A stretch of DNA of 64,000 nt from Clostridium bowmanii (GCF_018861315.1 NZ_JAHLDL010000010.1:1-64000); one strand, 5' to 3'; counted from the first letter of the stretch, positions 43,794 through 52,214 are shown. A program made the numbers and translations. The notes: generated by a model from the letters alone, not told the origin.

Positions 43794-44036
43794 CTATATT
43801 CCTATGTCATTATTTTTAGCAATCTCCATACCCTTTGGTTTAAGTATAATGGTTCTAGGTTCGCCTTCAAATGCTGGATGTTTACTAATTAAATCATAGT
43901 CAATTAGACCGGCATCCTTCATTTCGAATAGCTTATCATTTTTTTCTTTACTTGTTATACCTAATTGGATTGCTGAAGGTGAAGTACCTTCTTTTAACCT
44001 GTTTAGAATTCTATAAGTTAATTTATCATATTCCAT
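43794..44036 (-). CDS. YjcQ-like small winged-helix protein
   Basis: 80 aa, predicted winged helix: ILNRLKEGTSPSAIQLGI as first helices, KLFEMKDAGLIDYDLI as recognition region and PRTIILKPKGMEIAK as wing. It recalls YjcQ-family phage/host proteins. Alone between a decayed dlgD gene and a hypothetical gene. The ribosome site GGGGAAGTGATTAGTA before ATG is acceptable. Confidence 0.6.
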   Translation of the reverse strand: MEYDKLTYRILNRLKEGTSPSAIQLGITSKEKNDKLFEMKDAGLIDYDLISKHPAFEGEPRTIILKPKGMEIAKNNDIGI

Positions 44037-44204
44037 TACTAATCACTTCCCCTCATAAAACATACATTAATACCTTTTGTTGTCCGCTAATTTATCAATT
44101 ATCATAGTAACCTTTTCTCCCCCCTTACGTCAATATCGGTTTCATTTGAAAAGCAATAAATATTCCCTCGAAAAAGGCAGATGAATAATACAACTTATAA
44201 AGAT

Positions 44205-44618
44205 TTAATTATTATTGTAAGATATCAACTTTCTGATATAATCATAATCAATACTATTTTTGCTATCTATATAAAAAAATGGGTCTTTGCGGATGCTACC
44301 TACCGAGTTAATTATGAATTGTTTATATACTTCTCCATTAATTTTATAAATAGTTGTATTAAAAGAATACCCCTTATAGCGAGAAGATAATCTACCTTTT
44401 CTAAATTTTATAGTATTAAGATTTCCAATAATGTGTTCAATATTTTTTCTGTCGTTAATAATAAGAGATTTTCCTGTATTGCCATCAAAAATTTTAATGG
44501 TGGCTACCTCAGCTGGCATTATGGTAACTATCTTATGAGGTATATAAGTTAAGGCATAACAAATACTGATTGCTAAAATTACTAACAGTAAAGTTCCATT
44601 TTTTTTCTTAATCTTCAT
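44205..44618 (-). CDS. Secreted or membrane-anchored hypothetical protein (DUF5301-like)
   Basis: 137 aa with an N-terminal membrane segment (about residues 8-24), then a small beta-rich extracellular domain (IKIFDGNTGKSLIINDRKNI, INGEVYKQFIINS) and the tail DPFFYIDSKNSIDYDYIRKL. It resembles DUF5301-type proteins. A fragment of a paralogue lies at 41351. Function unknown. GGGGGGAGAG precedes ATG. Confidence 0.6.
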   Translation of the reverse strand: MKIKKKNGTLLLVILAISICYALTYIPHKIVTIMPAEVATIKIFDGNTGKSLIINDRKNIEHIIGNLNTIKFRKGRLSSRYKGYSFNTTIYKINGEVYKQFIINSVGSIRKDPFFYIDSKNSIDYDYIRKLISYNNN

Positions 44619-44778
44619 ATATAATCTCTCCCCCCATCATTTTTAAAAATTTACTGAATTGCCAAACCTTTATATGAATTTATTATAACACTATTCAACA
44701 TATGATTCCCATATGTTTCCTTTGACTTCTGAATCAAAGCTACATAAGTAATTAAGGAACTAACTATAAATTTAAGAA

Positions 44779-44813
44779 ATCCTACATCTATTACTATGAT
44801 GTAGGATATTTTT
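44779..44813 (+). terminator. Terminator-like hairpin
   Basis: ATCCTACATC/GATGTAGGAT (44779-44788, 44798-44807) followed by ATTTTT; no intact plus-strand gene precedes it. Confidence 0.6.
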
Positions 44814-44883
44814 ATTATTAATAAAAATTTTTTCTTATTAGATACATCGTTGTTTACAGATTAATTCACTAGTTTAAATACTT

Positions 44884-45114
44884 CTATTGTTCATTATCTT
44901 TCTTATTTTCTTTAATAATTTTCTTATGATAAATATAAGCATTAATAAACATGAGAATAGATACAATTCCATATAAAATTGGCACAAGAACAGCTTTATT
45001 GGCTGTTAATTGAAACGCACGTAATTCCAGAAAAGTAGATAGTAAAAAACCAAATCCACAAAATATATATATATTTCTAGTTAGTTTAAATTTCTTTATT
45101 AGAATCGCCCCCAT
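44884..45114 (-). CDS. Small two-helix membrane protein
   Basis: 76 aa: two hydrophobic helices (about residues 14-32 and 42-62) and a lysine-rich C-terminus (KKIIKENKKDNEQ). No family recognised. No good ribosome site precedes the ATG at 45114; GGGGGCG lies just after it, so the true start could be a non-ATG codon a few residues in. Confidence 0.5.
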   Translation of the reverse strand: MGAILIKKFKLTRNIYIFCGFGFLLSTFLELRAFQLTANKAVLVPILYGIVSILMFINAYIYHKKIIKENKKDNEQ

Positions 45115-45215
45115 TTATTTTGTTGTATAATAAGCTTTAATTAAATTTATTTTTTTATTCCAGTCATAGTTATCAAATATATCTGCAAGTACAATGGTAC
45201 TATTACACAGAAAAG

Positions 45216-45265
45216 AAAATGGAGCCAGCAGATAAAAAATTATCTACTAGCTCTATTTTTCTAAG
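45216..45265. terminator. Terminator; copy of the dispersed hairpin repeat
   Basis: AAAATGGAGCCAGCAGATAA ... TTATCTACTAGCTCTATTTTT followed by CTAAGCTAC. It matches the copy at 20582-20623 in arm sequence and tail. Downstream of the ferritin-like gene (minus strand). Confidence 0.8.
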
Positions 45266-45292
45266 CTACTTCAATATTATACCTCCATTGAA

Positions 45293-45778
45293 CTAAGCTA
45301 TTATTTCCTTAAGTAATTTTGAAAAATATGCTGCATGAGCCTTTTCCTCTTCAAGTATACTAGACAGTATTTCTGTAACATCATTTTCAGATATACTTTC
45401 ATACATTTTTGTATAAACGATTATTGTAAGTTCTTCCATTTTGAGTGCATAAGTAAGTGTTGACTTTAAATCTGTGAACACGTCTCTTGGTTTTTCTTGT
45501 TTATCAAAAACTTGATTTTCTATTAAGTTGCTTAAATATTTAGTTACGTCTGGATTAAATATATATTCAGAATCCATTTCTTTGTTGGTTCTTGATTCAT
45601 CAAAAAGTTTTTTAAATTTCTCTCTATGAATGAATTCTTGACTAGCAGCGAAAGATAAAAATTCCTTGATCTTTCCTTTTGTATGATTAGCTCCATTAAT
45701 ATAGAAATTGTACCCTTCCTCTTCCATTTGCATAGCTATTTTAAACATTTCAAGTCCACTAAAAGTATTATTTATCAT
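45293..45778 (-). CDS. Ferritin-like/rubrerythrin domain protein
   Basis: 161 aa four-helix di-iron type protein: KIAMQMEEEGYNFYINGA (first E and ExxY), SQEFIHREKF (E..H), LTYALKMEELTIIVYTKMYE and SILEEEKAHAAYFSKLL (second EExxH). The rubredoxin domain of rubrerythrin is absent. Likely peroxide or iron handling. AAAGGGG 7 nt before ATG. Single gene with a terminator repeat. Confidence 0.85.
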   Translation of the reverse strand: MINNTFSGLEMFKIAMQMEEEGYNFYINGANHTKGKIKEFLSFAASQEFIHREKFKKLFDESRTNKEMDSEYIFNPDVTKYLSNLIENQVFDKQEKPRDVFTDLKSTLTYALKMEELTIIVYTKMYESISENDVTEILSSILEEEKAHAAYFSKLLKEIIA

Positions 45779-45934
45779 AATATCGCCCCTTTCTATTCGT
45801 GTATCTAATTCAAACTTTTACATCTATAAATCATTTAGAATATTCCAATTCAAGCTTACACTTTTTTTATCTGAATGTGTAAGAAAATAATGAATATTCA
45901 TACATTGTCTACAAAATATGTTGAATCTTCAAAT

Positions 45935-45999
45935 TTACACTCTTTCAGAATATGCTATTTTTAATAATTCAGTTTTTGTATTACATTCCAACAATTTTC
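45935..45999 (-). pseudogene. Fragment related to the pRiA4b/SEC-C gene, joined to the 3' end of the LpdD-like gene
   Basis: The minus frame ECNTKTELLKIAYSERV here matches ECNTKTELLKITSI inside the 61982-63937 protein, and the DNA at 45951-46000 is about 90 percent identical to 62991-63040 by eye. Only about 45 bp are shared. It overlaps the last codons of the LpdD-like gene in another frame. Confidence 0.6.
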
Positions 46000-46361
46000 A
46001 GTTTTTGTACTAAGGTCTCTGTTAACTCCCTTATTAGCTTTAATGTAATCTCAATTTCTTCAGCGGTTATATTGTCTATATGAATACCACAGGTGACAAC
46101 CACATTTTTATTTAATTTAGAGGAAATTTCATTAGACACATATCTTGCAGCCTCATCATCTTTATGGCCTACTAAATTTAGTACAGATGTAGTAGAGCTA
46201 ATAACTTTAGAATTTAATAAACTCGGTCTAGGAGTACTTAAAGTTACACAACCTATGTGAGGACTATCTCCTCCTGAAATAATTACAATAAGATCCTCCC
46301 CCATTGTAATAGCTTTCATATTTATTTTTATTCTGTGTTTCTCTAAAAAAAACTCTTGCAT
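45981..46361 (-). CDS. LpdD-like prenylated-flavin chaperone domain protein
   Basis: 126 aa resembling the small LpdD/subunit-D proteins that accompany UbiD-type (gallate, 4-hydroxybenzoate) decarboxylases: ISGGDSPHIGCVTLSTPRPS, TTSVLNLVGHKDDEAARYVS, and NVVVTCGIHIDNITAEEI. GAGGTG 5 nt before ATG. The last few codons may be altered, since a foreign-looking fragment begins at about 46000. The only UbiD gene in the window is truncated and 30 kb away, so its partner may be elsewhere. Confidence 0.75.
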   Translation of the reverse strand: MQEFFLEKHRIKINMKAITMGEDLIVIISGGDSPHIGCVTLSTPRPSLLNSKVISSTTSVLNLVGHKDDEAARYVSNEISSKLNKNVVVTCGIHIDNITAEEIEITLKLIRELTETLVQKLKIVGM

Positions 46362-46517
46362 ACTATCACCTCAATTGCTAGGTTTCTTCTTTATAATTAA
46401 TTTATTAAAGGTCTCATTTTTTAAAATATTAAAACTTAATACATTGACTTACCCTCAATTACTGTACCAGAGGTTTTTCCAAAATGGAACACTAAGTCGC
46501 TACTAAAGAATATACAG
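46362..46517. other. Promoter side of the LpdD-like gene
   Basis: AT-rich, no gene seen. Confidence 0.3.
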
Positions 46518-46675
46518 TTATAGCTCATAAAGTTTTTGAGCTTCCGGCTGGAATAATATTTTTTTCACCTGAATTTGCACAACTCCATTTGGTACTTCCC
46601 ATTCTATAATACTACCTTCAGAATAACCAAGAGCTTATTCTTGTCTGAGTTGGTTATATATATTTTTCTAGACAT
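46518..46675 (-). pseudogene. GreA/Rnk-type nucleoside-diphosphate-kinase regulator remnant with internal deletion
   Basis: ATG 46675 follows GGGGGG. The start MSRKIYITNSDKNKL is that of Rnk/GreA-like proteins; after a junction near 46625 another frame gives YSEGSIIEWEVPNGVVQIQV and LFQPEAQKLYEL-stop, the family's C-terminus. About 80 residues in between are deleted with a frameshift. Confidence 0.7.
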
Positions 46676-46980
46676 TTAAATGGCTCCCCCCCTCTAGTAT
46701 TACTTAATAGCACAGTATTTATTTGATTTTTAATAGCCTGTATTATGAAAAGTTTCATTTGTTATATAATTTATAACACCAATAATGAAATTGTATCAAA
46801 TAACACAAAAGACACTTCCCCTAAAATACTTAAGGGAGATGCCTAAAGTGTATAATAATAGTATATATAATTTTACAACTATTGTCAATATTGCTAGAAT
46901 AATTCCATTAATTTGAGGCTCTCTTATAATATGGTATGCATTACCATAAGTAATAGATATCTTAAAATCCTCTTTTAACT
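46676..46980. other. Intergenic decay zone
   Basis: Contains a weak nested dyad (ACACTT ... AAGTGT with CCCT/AAGGG inside, about 46807-46848). No gene recognised. Confidence 0.3.
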
Positions 46981-47148
46981 TTTCCTATTTCGCCATCTAT
47001 TTCATCAGTATGCTTTATTATTTCATAAATTATTTTAACATCATCTCCCCAGAACTTTTAATCACACTTCTTTTTATTTTATTAAGCTTTGTAGCCTGGA
47101 TAAACTGCAACCTTCAAATCCACAAAGGTCATTTCCTCTATTTTATGT
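46981..47148 (-). pseudogene. Second oligoendopeptidase F copy, reduced to three short pieces
   Basis: Three blocks are nearly identical to parts of the intact pepF and in the same order: 46983-47035 (like 16108-16145, C-terminus), 47038-47096 (like 16417-16476, containing CTCCCCAGAA and CTTCTTTTTATTT) and 47094-47148 (like 16979-17033, containing AAAGGTCATTTCCTCTATTT). The zinc-binding region and most of the gene are gone. Confidence 0.8.
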
Positions 47149-47265
47149 TATACCACCTTGAATCCTATAAATAGACAAGACTGCGGGCTCTACAGCCTTA
47201 ATCTCTCTATTAATAATTGTTTGTAATGCGGCGCCCAGATATTCGGAGCATTGTAAGTTTGATTT
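47149..47265 (-). pseudogene. Unidentified coding remnant
   Basis: A minus frame reads LQCSEYLGAALQTIINREIK then AVEPAVLSIYRIQGG; well-formed protein sequence but no start and no recognised family. It lies between the pepF pieces and the purine operon promoter. Confidence 0.35.
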
Positions 47266-47324
47266 TTAATAAAAATAGTATAGAATATAATAAGATATCA
47301 AGAATCTTTTAATGAGGTGATACC

Positions 47325-48251
47325 ATGAGAACAGTTGGAGGAATAATTGCTGCTGCCAACAAATGCGTAGCTTATCCAATGAAAAAGGTTGGTTCAATAT
47401 CTTTAATTCAAAGAATAGTACTTACATATAAAAAAGCTGGCATATGGCCTATTGTGGTAATTACAGGTTTTGAGGAACCGGAAATAAAATCAGATCTTGC
47501 GAGGGAAGATGCTATTTTTATTATAAACAAGGATTATGAGAACCCTCCACTTATTGATTCCTACAAGATTGGGCTTAAATATCTTCTAGGTAAGTGTAAT
47601 AGAGTTTTATTAACCCCTGTAAATGTGCCTATGTTTAATTATACGACAGTGCTAGAAATGATTGAAACAAAGGATGAAATCGTTATTCCATCCTATAATA
47701 TGCATGGTGGGCATCCCCTACTCATTGATAGTTTACATATTCCTAGTATTCTTTCCTATGATGGCGAAAATGGACTTAAGGGAGCTATTGATTCCTTGGG
47801 TGCTCCTATAACTTGGCTTAATGTAAATGATAAAGGAGTTACATGCTCAGTTAAAGATGAAGACAAATTGGAAGAACTTCTAACGTCGCACAATGATAGT
47901 TTGTTTCAGCCTGCTTTAACTATTAATATAAGGAAAGAAAAGGTTTTTCTTGATTCTAGATTAAGACTTCTTCTTGAGCTTATAGACGACAATGATTCTG
48001 TTAATGGCGCTTGCAAAAGGATGTCTTTATCCTTAAGTAAAGCTTGGGATATGATTAATGAACTTGAAAAAAGCCTTGGTTATGAAATAGTTTTAAGAAG
48101 GCGCGGAGGTGCAAGAGAAGGAAGAACACAACTTAGCCCTAAGGGCAGAGAATTTATGGATAATTATGACCAGTTTTATAGTGCGGTAAATAAGTATACT
48201 TGGGAGCAATTTAAAAAGTATTTTGTAGACAAAACATCCGATGATATTTAA
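47325..48251 (+). CDS. MobA-like nucleotidyltransferase fused to ModE-type winged helix
   Basis: 308 aa. The N-terminal NTP_transf_3 fold (residues 1-190; GGIIAAANKCVAYPMKKVG in place of the usual GxSxRMG loop, LLTPVNVPMF, SYNMHGGHPLLI) is like the cytidylyltransferases that make molybdopterin cytosine dinucleotide for xanthine dehydrogenase-type enzymes. The C-terminal part (about 205-290) is a ModE/LysR-like winged helix (SLSKAWDMINELEKSLGYEI, LRRRGGAREGRTQLSPKGRE). It precedes xdhA, so it may both mature and regulate the hydroxylase. The Gly-rich loop looks degenerate, so catalysis is uncertain. Confidence 0.85.
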   Translation: MRTVGGIIAAANKCVAYPMKKVGSISLIQRIVLTYKKAGIWPIVVITGFEEPEIKSDLAREDAIFIINKDYENPPLIDSYKIGLKYLLGKCNRVLLTPVNVPMFNYTTVLEMIETKDEIVIPSYNMHGGHPLLIDSLHIPSILSYDGENGLKGAIDSLGAPITWLNVNDKGVTCSVKDEDKLEELLTSHNDSLFQPALTINIRKEKVFLDSRLRLLLELIDDNDSVNGACKRMSLSLSKAWDMINELEKSLGYEIVLRRRGGAREGRTQLSPKGREFMDNYDQFYSAVNKYTWEQFKKYFVDKTSDDI

Positions 48252-48257
48252 GTATTC

Positions 48258-48333
48258 TTTCAAATACTTCTCAAGAAGTATTTGAAACTTAGACAACGTT
48301 ATCATATAATCGAACCAAGTAGTATATGATAAC
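48258..48333. repeat. Two strong inverted repeats before xdhA
   Basis: TTTCAAATACTTCT/AGAAGTATTTGAAA (14-bp arms, 2-nt loop, 48258-48287) and GTTATCATATA/TATATGATAAC (11-bp arms, 14-nt spacer, 48298-48333). The first may end the MobA-ModE transcript; the second, with its GTTAT-ATATAAC style, could be a ModE-like operator. Confidence 0.6.
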
Positions 48334-48500
48334 AATATCATGTACTGGAGCTAAGAAGAACAAGATAACGATATTATATGATTTTATTATTCAGAAAATT
48401 AAGAAACATCATCATTTTATAATGTTAGGTAAAAAAAGAGATTTAAGAAAAAGAGTCATGCAAATACACTTAAAACCTTAGCAAATATAAGGAGGGTATT

Positions 48501-50618
48501 ATGAATAATATAGGAAATTCAGTTCTTAAAAAAGATCATTCAAAAAAAATATTAGGTGTGGCAAAGTATGTAGCAGATGTTTCTATAGATGGCATTCTTC
48601 ACGGTAAGTTTTTGAGATCAACTGTAGCTCATGCTAAAATAAAAAGCATTACCTTGCCAAAATTACCAGATGGATACATGATAGTTGACAAGGACGATGT
48701 TCTTGGTGAAAATAAGGTTCATATAGTACTCGAGGACATGCCAGTATTTGCTATAGATACTGTGGAATACATTGGAGATCCAATTCTCATGGTGGTAGGA
48801 CCGGATGAAAAAATCACAGAGGAAATTGTAGCGAAAATTGTAGTCGATTACGAGCAACTTCCTGCCATACTGGATATGACTAAATCAGAAATTGCGTTTT
48901 TTGATTACCATCATGGAAAAGGTGATGTGGATGGGTGCTTTGAAAATGCGGACAAAGTGTATGATGAAATTTTAAATACAGGTTATGGTGAACAATTGTA
49001 TCTAGAAACTAATGGAATGATTGCAGACTACCATGATGGTAAGATCACCGTTAGAGGATCAATGCAATGCCCATATTATGTTCATGCAGCGGTGAAACTT
49101 GCAACAGGACTTGAAAAGGACAAGGTTCAGGTTCAAACAGATATTACAGGTGGAGCCTTCGGTGGAAAAGAAGATTATCCATCAATACTTGCATGTCAGG
49201 TAGCAGTAGCAAGCATGAAAGCTAAAAAACCAGTAAGAGTTATATTTGATAGAAGAGAAGATATTATGTCAACTAGCAAAAGGCATCCTTCAACTGCAAG
49301 ATATAGGGCTTCTGTTAAAGATGGAAAGATTACAGCAATGGATATCGATATAATATATGACGCAGGTGGATATTCAACACTTTCAGCGGTAGTACTTCAG
49401 CGTGGAACAATATGTGCTACTGGAGTTTACAATATAGAAAATCTAAGAGTTCACGGAAAAGCTAACAAAACAAATACAGTTCCTAAAGGCGCTTTCAGAG
49501 GATTTGGAGCACCACAGGTATTCTTTGACATGGATCTTTTTATGAACCACGTAGCAAAAGGTGAAGGAAGAAATAGCTTAGAGTTTAAACAAGAACATAT
49601 TGTAACGCAGGGAGATGACACTTCAACTAATGGAAAATTTCATTTCCACGTTCCACTGATTGAGATGATTAAAGAAGTGGATAATCTTTGTGATTACAAG
49701 AAGAAAAAAGAACTTTATGACAAGCCACAGACTGGAAGATTACGACGTGGAATAGGAATGCAACTGGCATTCCATGGTGCAGGCTTCACAGGCTCAGGAG
49801 AAAGAGACTTAATAAAAGCAGTACTAAAAGTTAAAAAGTATAAAGATGGCACTGTGGAAATTCTCACTTCAAATACTGATATGGGACAAGGGCTACAAAC
49901 AACCTTCGCAAAAATAGCAGGTAAAGAGCTGGGAATTCCATTTGAGCAAATAATAGTACGTAACCCAGATACTGACAAAGTTCCAGACTCTGGCCCAACA
50001 GTTGCATCAAGATCACTTATGGTAGTTGGAGAGCTTGTTCGCCTCGCCACAGCACGGCTCAAAGATGAATGGAAGGATGGACAGGAGCAGATCATGGAGG
50101 AGCACTACAAACATCCAGAGTTTCTTATACCATTCTCACTTGCTGAATTTCGTGGAGATGCTTATCCAACCTATTCTTGGTCAGTTCAGGCTGTAGAGCT
50201 TGAGATTGATATGTTAACAGGTCAGCACAATGTTATAGGGGCATATGGATCTTTTGATGTAGGAACCCCTATTGACATGAATATAGTAGTAGGGCAAATG
50301 GAGGGTGGAATGCTTCAAGGCATTGGTTATTCATCAATGGAATTTATGGATCATGATAGCACAGGACGCATTAGAAATAATAGCCTTAGCGATTATATCA
50401 TACCAACTGCTATGGATGTGCCAGTTATTAAGGCTTCGATGCATGTTAACAAATATCCCTATGGGCCTTATGGAGCTAAGTGTGCAGGAGAACTTCCAAA
50501 TGTAGGAACCGCTGCAGCATATATAGAGGCTGTAGAACAAATTTTAGGTAAGAAGGTTCAGCACATTCCATTTACAGTAGAAGATACACTAAGAGCAATA
50601 TCCTCAAAAGAGGACTAG
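48501..50618 (+). CDS. xdhA: Xanthine dehydrogenase-type molybdenum hydroxylase, molybdopterin subunit
   Basis: 705-aa large subunit. The aldehyde oxidase a/b-hammerhead domain is at the N-terminus (SKKILGVAKYVADVSIDG), followed by the Moco-binding part: QVQTDITGGAFGGKEDYPSI, VPKGAFRGFGAPQ, SNTDMGQGLQTTFAKIAG, SGPTVASRSLMVVGE and the catalytic glutamate in YGAKCAGELPNVG near residue 660. It oxidises a purine such as xanthine or hypoxanthine together with the next two gene products. Ribosome site AAGGAGGG. First of a three-gene operon. Confidence 0.93.
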   Translation: MNNIGNSVLKKDHSKKILGVAKYVADVSIDGILHGKFLRSTVAHAKIKSITLPKLPDGYMIVDKDDVLGENKVHIVLEDMPVFAIDTVEYIGDPILMVVGPDEKITEEIVAKIVVDYEQLPAILDMTKSEIAFFDYHHGKGDVDGCFENADKVYDEILNTGYGEQLYLETNGMIADYHDGKITVRGSMQCPYYVHAAVKLATGLEKDKVQVQTDITGGAFGGKEDYPSILACQVAVASMKAKKPVRVIFDRREDIMSTSKRHPSTARYRASVKDGKITAMDIDIIYDAGGYSTLSAVVLQRGTICATGVYNIENLRVHGKANKTNTVPKGAFRGFGAPQVFFDMDLFMNHVAKGEGRNSLEFKQEHIVTQGDDTSTNGKFHFHVPLIEMIKEVDNLCDYKKKKELYDKPQTGRLRRGIGMQLAFHGAGFTGSGERDLIKAVLKVKKYKDGTVEILTSNTDMGQGLQTTFAKIAGKELGIPFEQIIVRNPDTDKVPDSGPTVASRSLMVVGELVRLATARLKDEWKDGQEQIMEEHYKHPEFLIPFSLAEFRGDAYPTYSWSVQAVELEIDMLTGQHNVIGAYGSFDVGTPIDMNIVVGQMEGGMLQGIGYSSMEFMDHDSTGRIRNNSLSDYIIPTAMDVPVIKASMHVNKYPYGPYGAKCAGELPNVGTAAAYIEAVEQILGKKVQHIPFTVEDTLRAISSKED

Positions 50619-50672
50619 ATATAAGTAATTACATGTGGAAAACCATATTAAAATAGAGAGGAAGGTATACTC

Positions 50673-51146
50673 ATGAAATATATTGAGTTCAAGCTTAATG
50701 GAGAAAATGTTCAATATGAGGGTAGTGCATCAAACAGGCTCTTAGATGTACTTAGAGAAACCTATAGACTTACTGGAGTAAAGTGTGGTTGCAAGGAGGG
50801 TGAATGTGGAGCTTGCTCTGTTATCATCGATGGAAGACTTGCTAATTCATGTATGATAGCAATGGGAAGTATTCATGGAAGTGATGTTATGTCCATAGAG
50901 GGATTTAGTACCACTGAAAGGTTTAAGGTTATTGATAAAGCATATGGAGATGTTTCAGCAGTACAATGTGGATTTTGTATACCAGGGATGGTACTTGCAA
51001 CAGAGTGTATACTTGCAAAGATTCCACATCCAACACAGGAAGATATAAGACGTGGAATATCCGGAAATTTATGCCGTTGCACAGGATACAATTCTATAGT
51101 TAAAGCTATAGGAATCGCAGCAAAAGAAGGTGAAGGATTATGGTAA
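50673..51146 (+). CDS. xdhC: Xanthine dehydrogenase-type 2Fe-2S subunit
   Basis: 157 aa with two [2Fe-2S] sites: the plant-type ferredoxin motif CGCKEGECGACSV (about residues 38-50, plus Cys about 62) and the C-terminal CGFCIPGM and GNLCRCTGYNSI cysteines (about 100-140). It transfers electrons from the molybdenum site to the FAD subunit. GAGGAAGG precedes ATG. Its stop overlaps the start of the FAD subunit by about 7 nt. Confidence 0.95.
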   Translation: MKYIEFKLNGENVQYEGSASNRLLDVLRETYRLTGVKCGCKEGECGACSVIIDGRLANSCMIAMGSIHGSDVMSIEGFSTTERFKVIDKAYGDVSAVQCGFCIPGMVLATECILAKIPHPTQEDIRRGISGNLCRCTGYNSIVKAIGIAAKEGEGLW

Positions 51147-51967
51147 AATTAAATAATGGATACGTTCCAGAAACATTAGACGAGGCATTGGAAATAATGA
51201 GGGATGAAAATGTTAAGCCTTACAGTGGAGGAACTGACCTGATGCTTGAAGTGGAGGAAACTACAAGCTATCTGTTTTTGAATAAGATACCTGAGCTTAA
51301 GATAATAAAATCAGATTCTGATTATATAAGAATGGGGGCACAGTGTACTTTTACTGAAATAGAGGAATCAGATCTTGCACCTCGTATTTTAAAGGAGGCA
51401 ATGTCACAGCTTGCAGGCCCAGCTGTAAGAAATTTCGGAACCATTGGTGGGAATATAGGAAATGGATCTGCAAAGGCTGATTCAGCTTTGGTATTATTCG
51501 TTACGGACTCACTAATTAGACTAAAAAGCGCTAGTTCTGACAGAACAATATATATTAAAGATTTTTATAAGCAAAGAAAACAGCTTGACCTGAGAGAAGG
51601 AGAACTCATAGTTGAAGTTTTAATTCCTAAAAAATATCTTGAAAATTACTATTATAAAAAGATAGGCGCTAGGAAGGCACTAGCAATTACTAGAGTGGGT
51701 TTTGCAGCACTTTTACATGAAGAAGATGGAGTGATTACTCATCTAGCAACTGCATTTGGAGCAATCGAACCTACTATAGTTAGGCATCCTGAAATTGATG
51801 AAATGTTTATAGGCAAGACTATTAGTGAAGCTAAGGGTTTAAAGGATAATTACCTAAAAGTATACGATAATGCAATAAACCCAAGTAGTGGAAGAGTTTC
51901 AAAAGAATATAGGAAAACTGTATGTATTAATCTATTAAAAGATTTTTTAAATGAAAATGGTATCTAA
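51140..51967 (+). CDS. xdhB: Xanthine dehydrogenase-type FAD-binding subunit
   Basis: 275 aa of the CO-dehydrogenase/xanthine dehydrogenase FAD family: KPYSGGTDLMLEVE (N-terminal FAD loop), RNFGTIGGNIGNGSAKADSA (second FAD loop) and the C-terminal domain (YYKKIGARKALAITRVGFAA). Electrons pass to NAD or ferredoxin. The start overlaps the 2Fe-2S gene end, so the subunits are coupled. Confidence 0.95.
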   Translation: MVKLNNGYVPETLDEALEIMRDENVKPYSGGTDLMLEVEETTSYLFLNKIPELKIIKSDSDYIRMGAQCTFTEIEESDLAPRILKEAMSQLAGPAVRNFGTIGGNIGNGSAKADSALVLFVTDSLIRLKSASSDRTIYIKDFYKQRKQLDLREGELIVEVLIPKKYLENYYYKKIGARKALAITRVGFAALLHEEDGVITHLATAFGAIEPTIVRHPEIDEMFIGKTISEAKGLKDNYLKVYDNAINPSSGRVSKEYRKTVCINLLKDFLNENGI

Positions 51968-52010
51968 TTAATGTGTAAAGATGTAAAATAAAAAGAACAA
52001 TTAAATATTA

Positions 52011-52078
52011 TCTTGTATATATTAGAAATATGCTCTAATAGTATCTACCAGGTTGCTGTAAATTACCTGACTACAAGA
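52011..52078 (+). ncRNA. Guanine-class purine riboswitch aptamer
   Basis: P1 TCTTGTA/TACAAGA (52011-52017, 52072-52078), P2 TTAGA/TCTAA with loop AATATGC, J2/3 TAGTATCTACC, P3 CAGGT/ACCTG (52049-52053, 52065-52069) with loop TGCTGTAAATT and J3/1 GACTAC. This matches the purine riboswitch consensus; the specificity nucleotide is C (52071), the guanine/hypoxanthine class. It lies 137 nt upstream of guanine deaminase. Confidence 0.92.
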
Positions 52079-52148
52079 ATAATTTGAAGCTATGCTGAAT
52101 CTAGCTTTAATTATTCTATAGTCATTTAACTTAGCAACCTGTTTTTTT
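52049..52148 (+). terminator. Expression platform: long terminator overlapping the aptamer 3' half
   Basis: CAGGTTGCT (52049-52057, inside P3) pairs with AGCAACCTG (52133-52141), and the interior pairs GTAAAT, GACTA, AGAATAATT and AAGCT with their complements up to 52107. T-run 52142-52148. Because the terminator uses P3 and P1 3' strands, aptamer folding with ligand should block it: an ON switch. Confidence 0.8.
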
Positions 52149-52214
52149 ATGCAATTTTAAAAGTGAGCACAATTAATACATCGTATAATCATCCATAAAA
52201 AAGGGAGGATAAAA

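Noticed and set aside
51968-52214. Long hairpin as a MITE or IS remnant
   Set aside because: The 5' part matches the purine aptamer consensus in every helix and junction, and the 3' part is its terminator.
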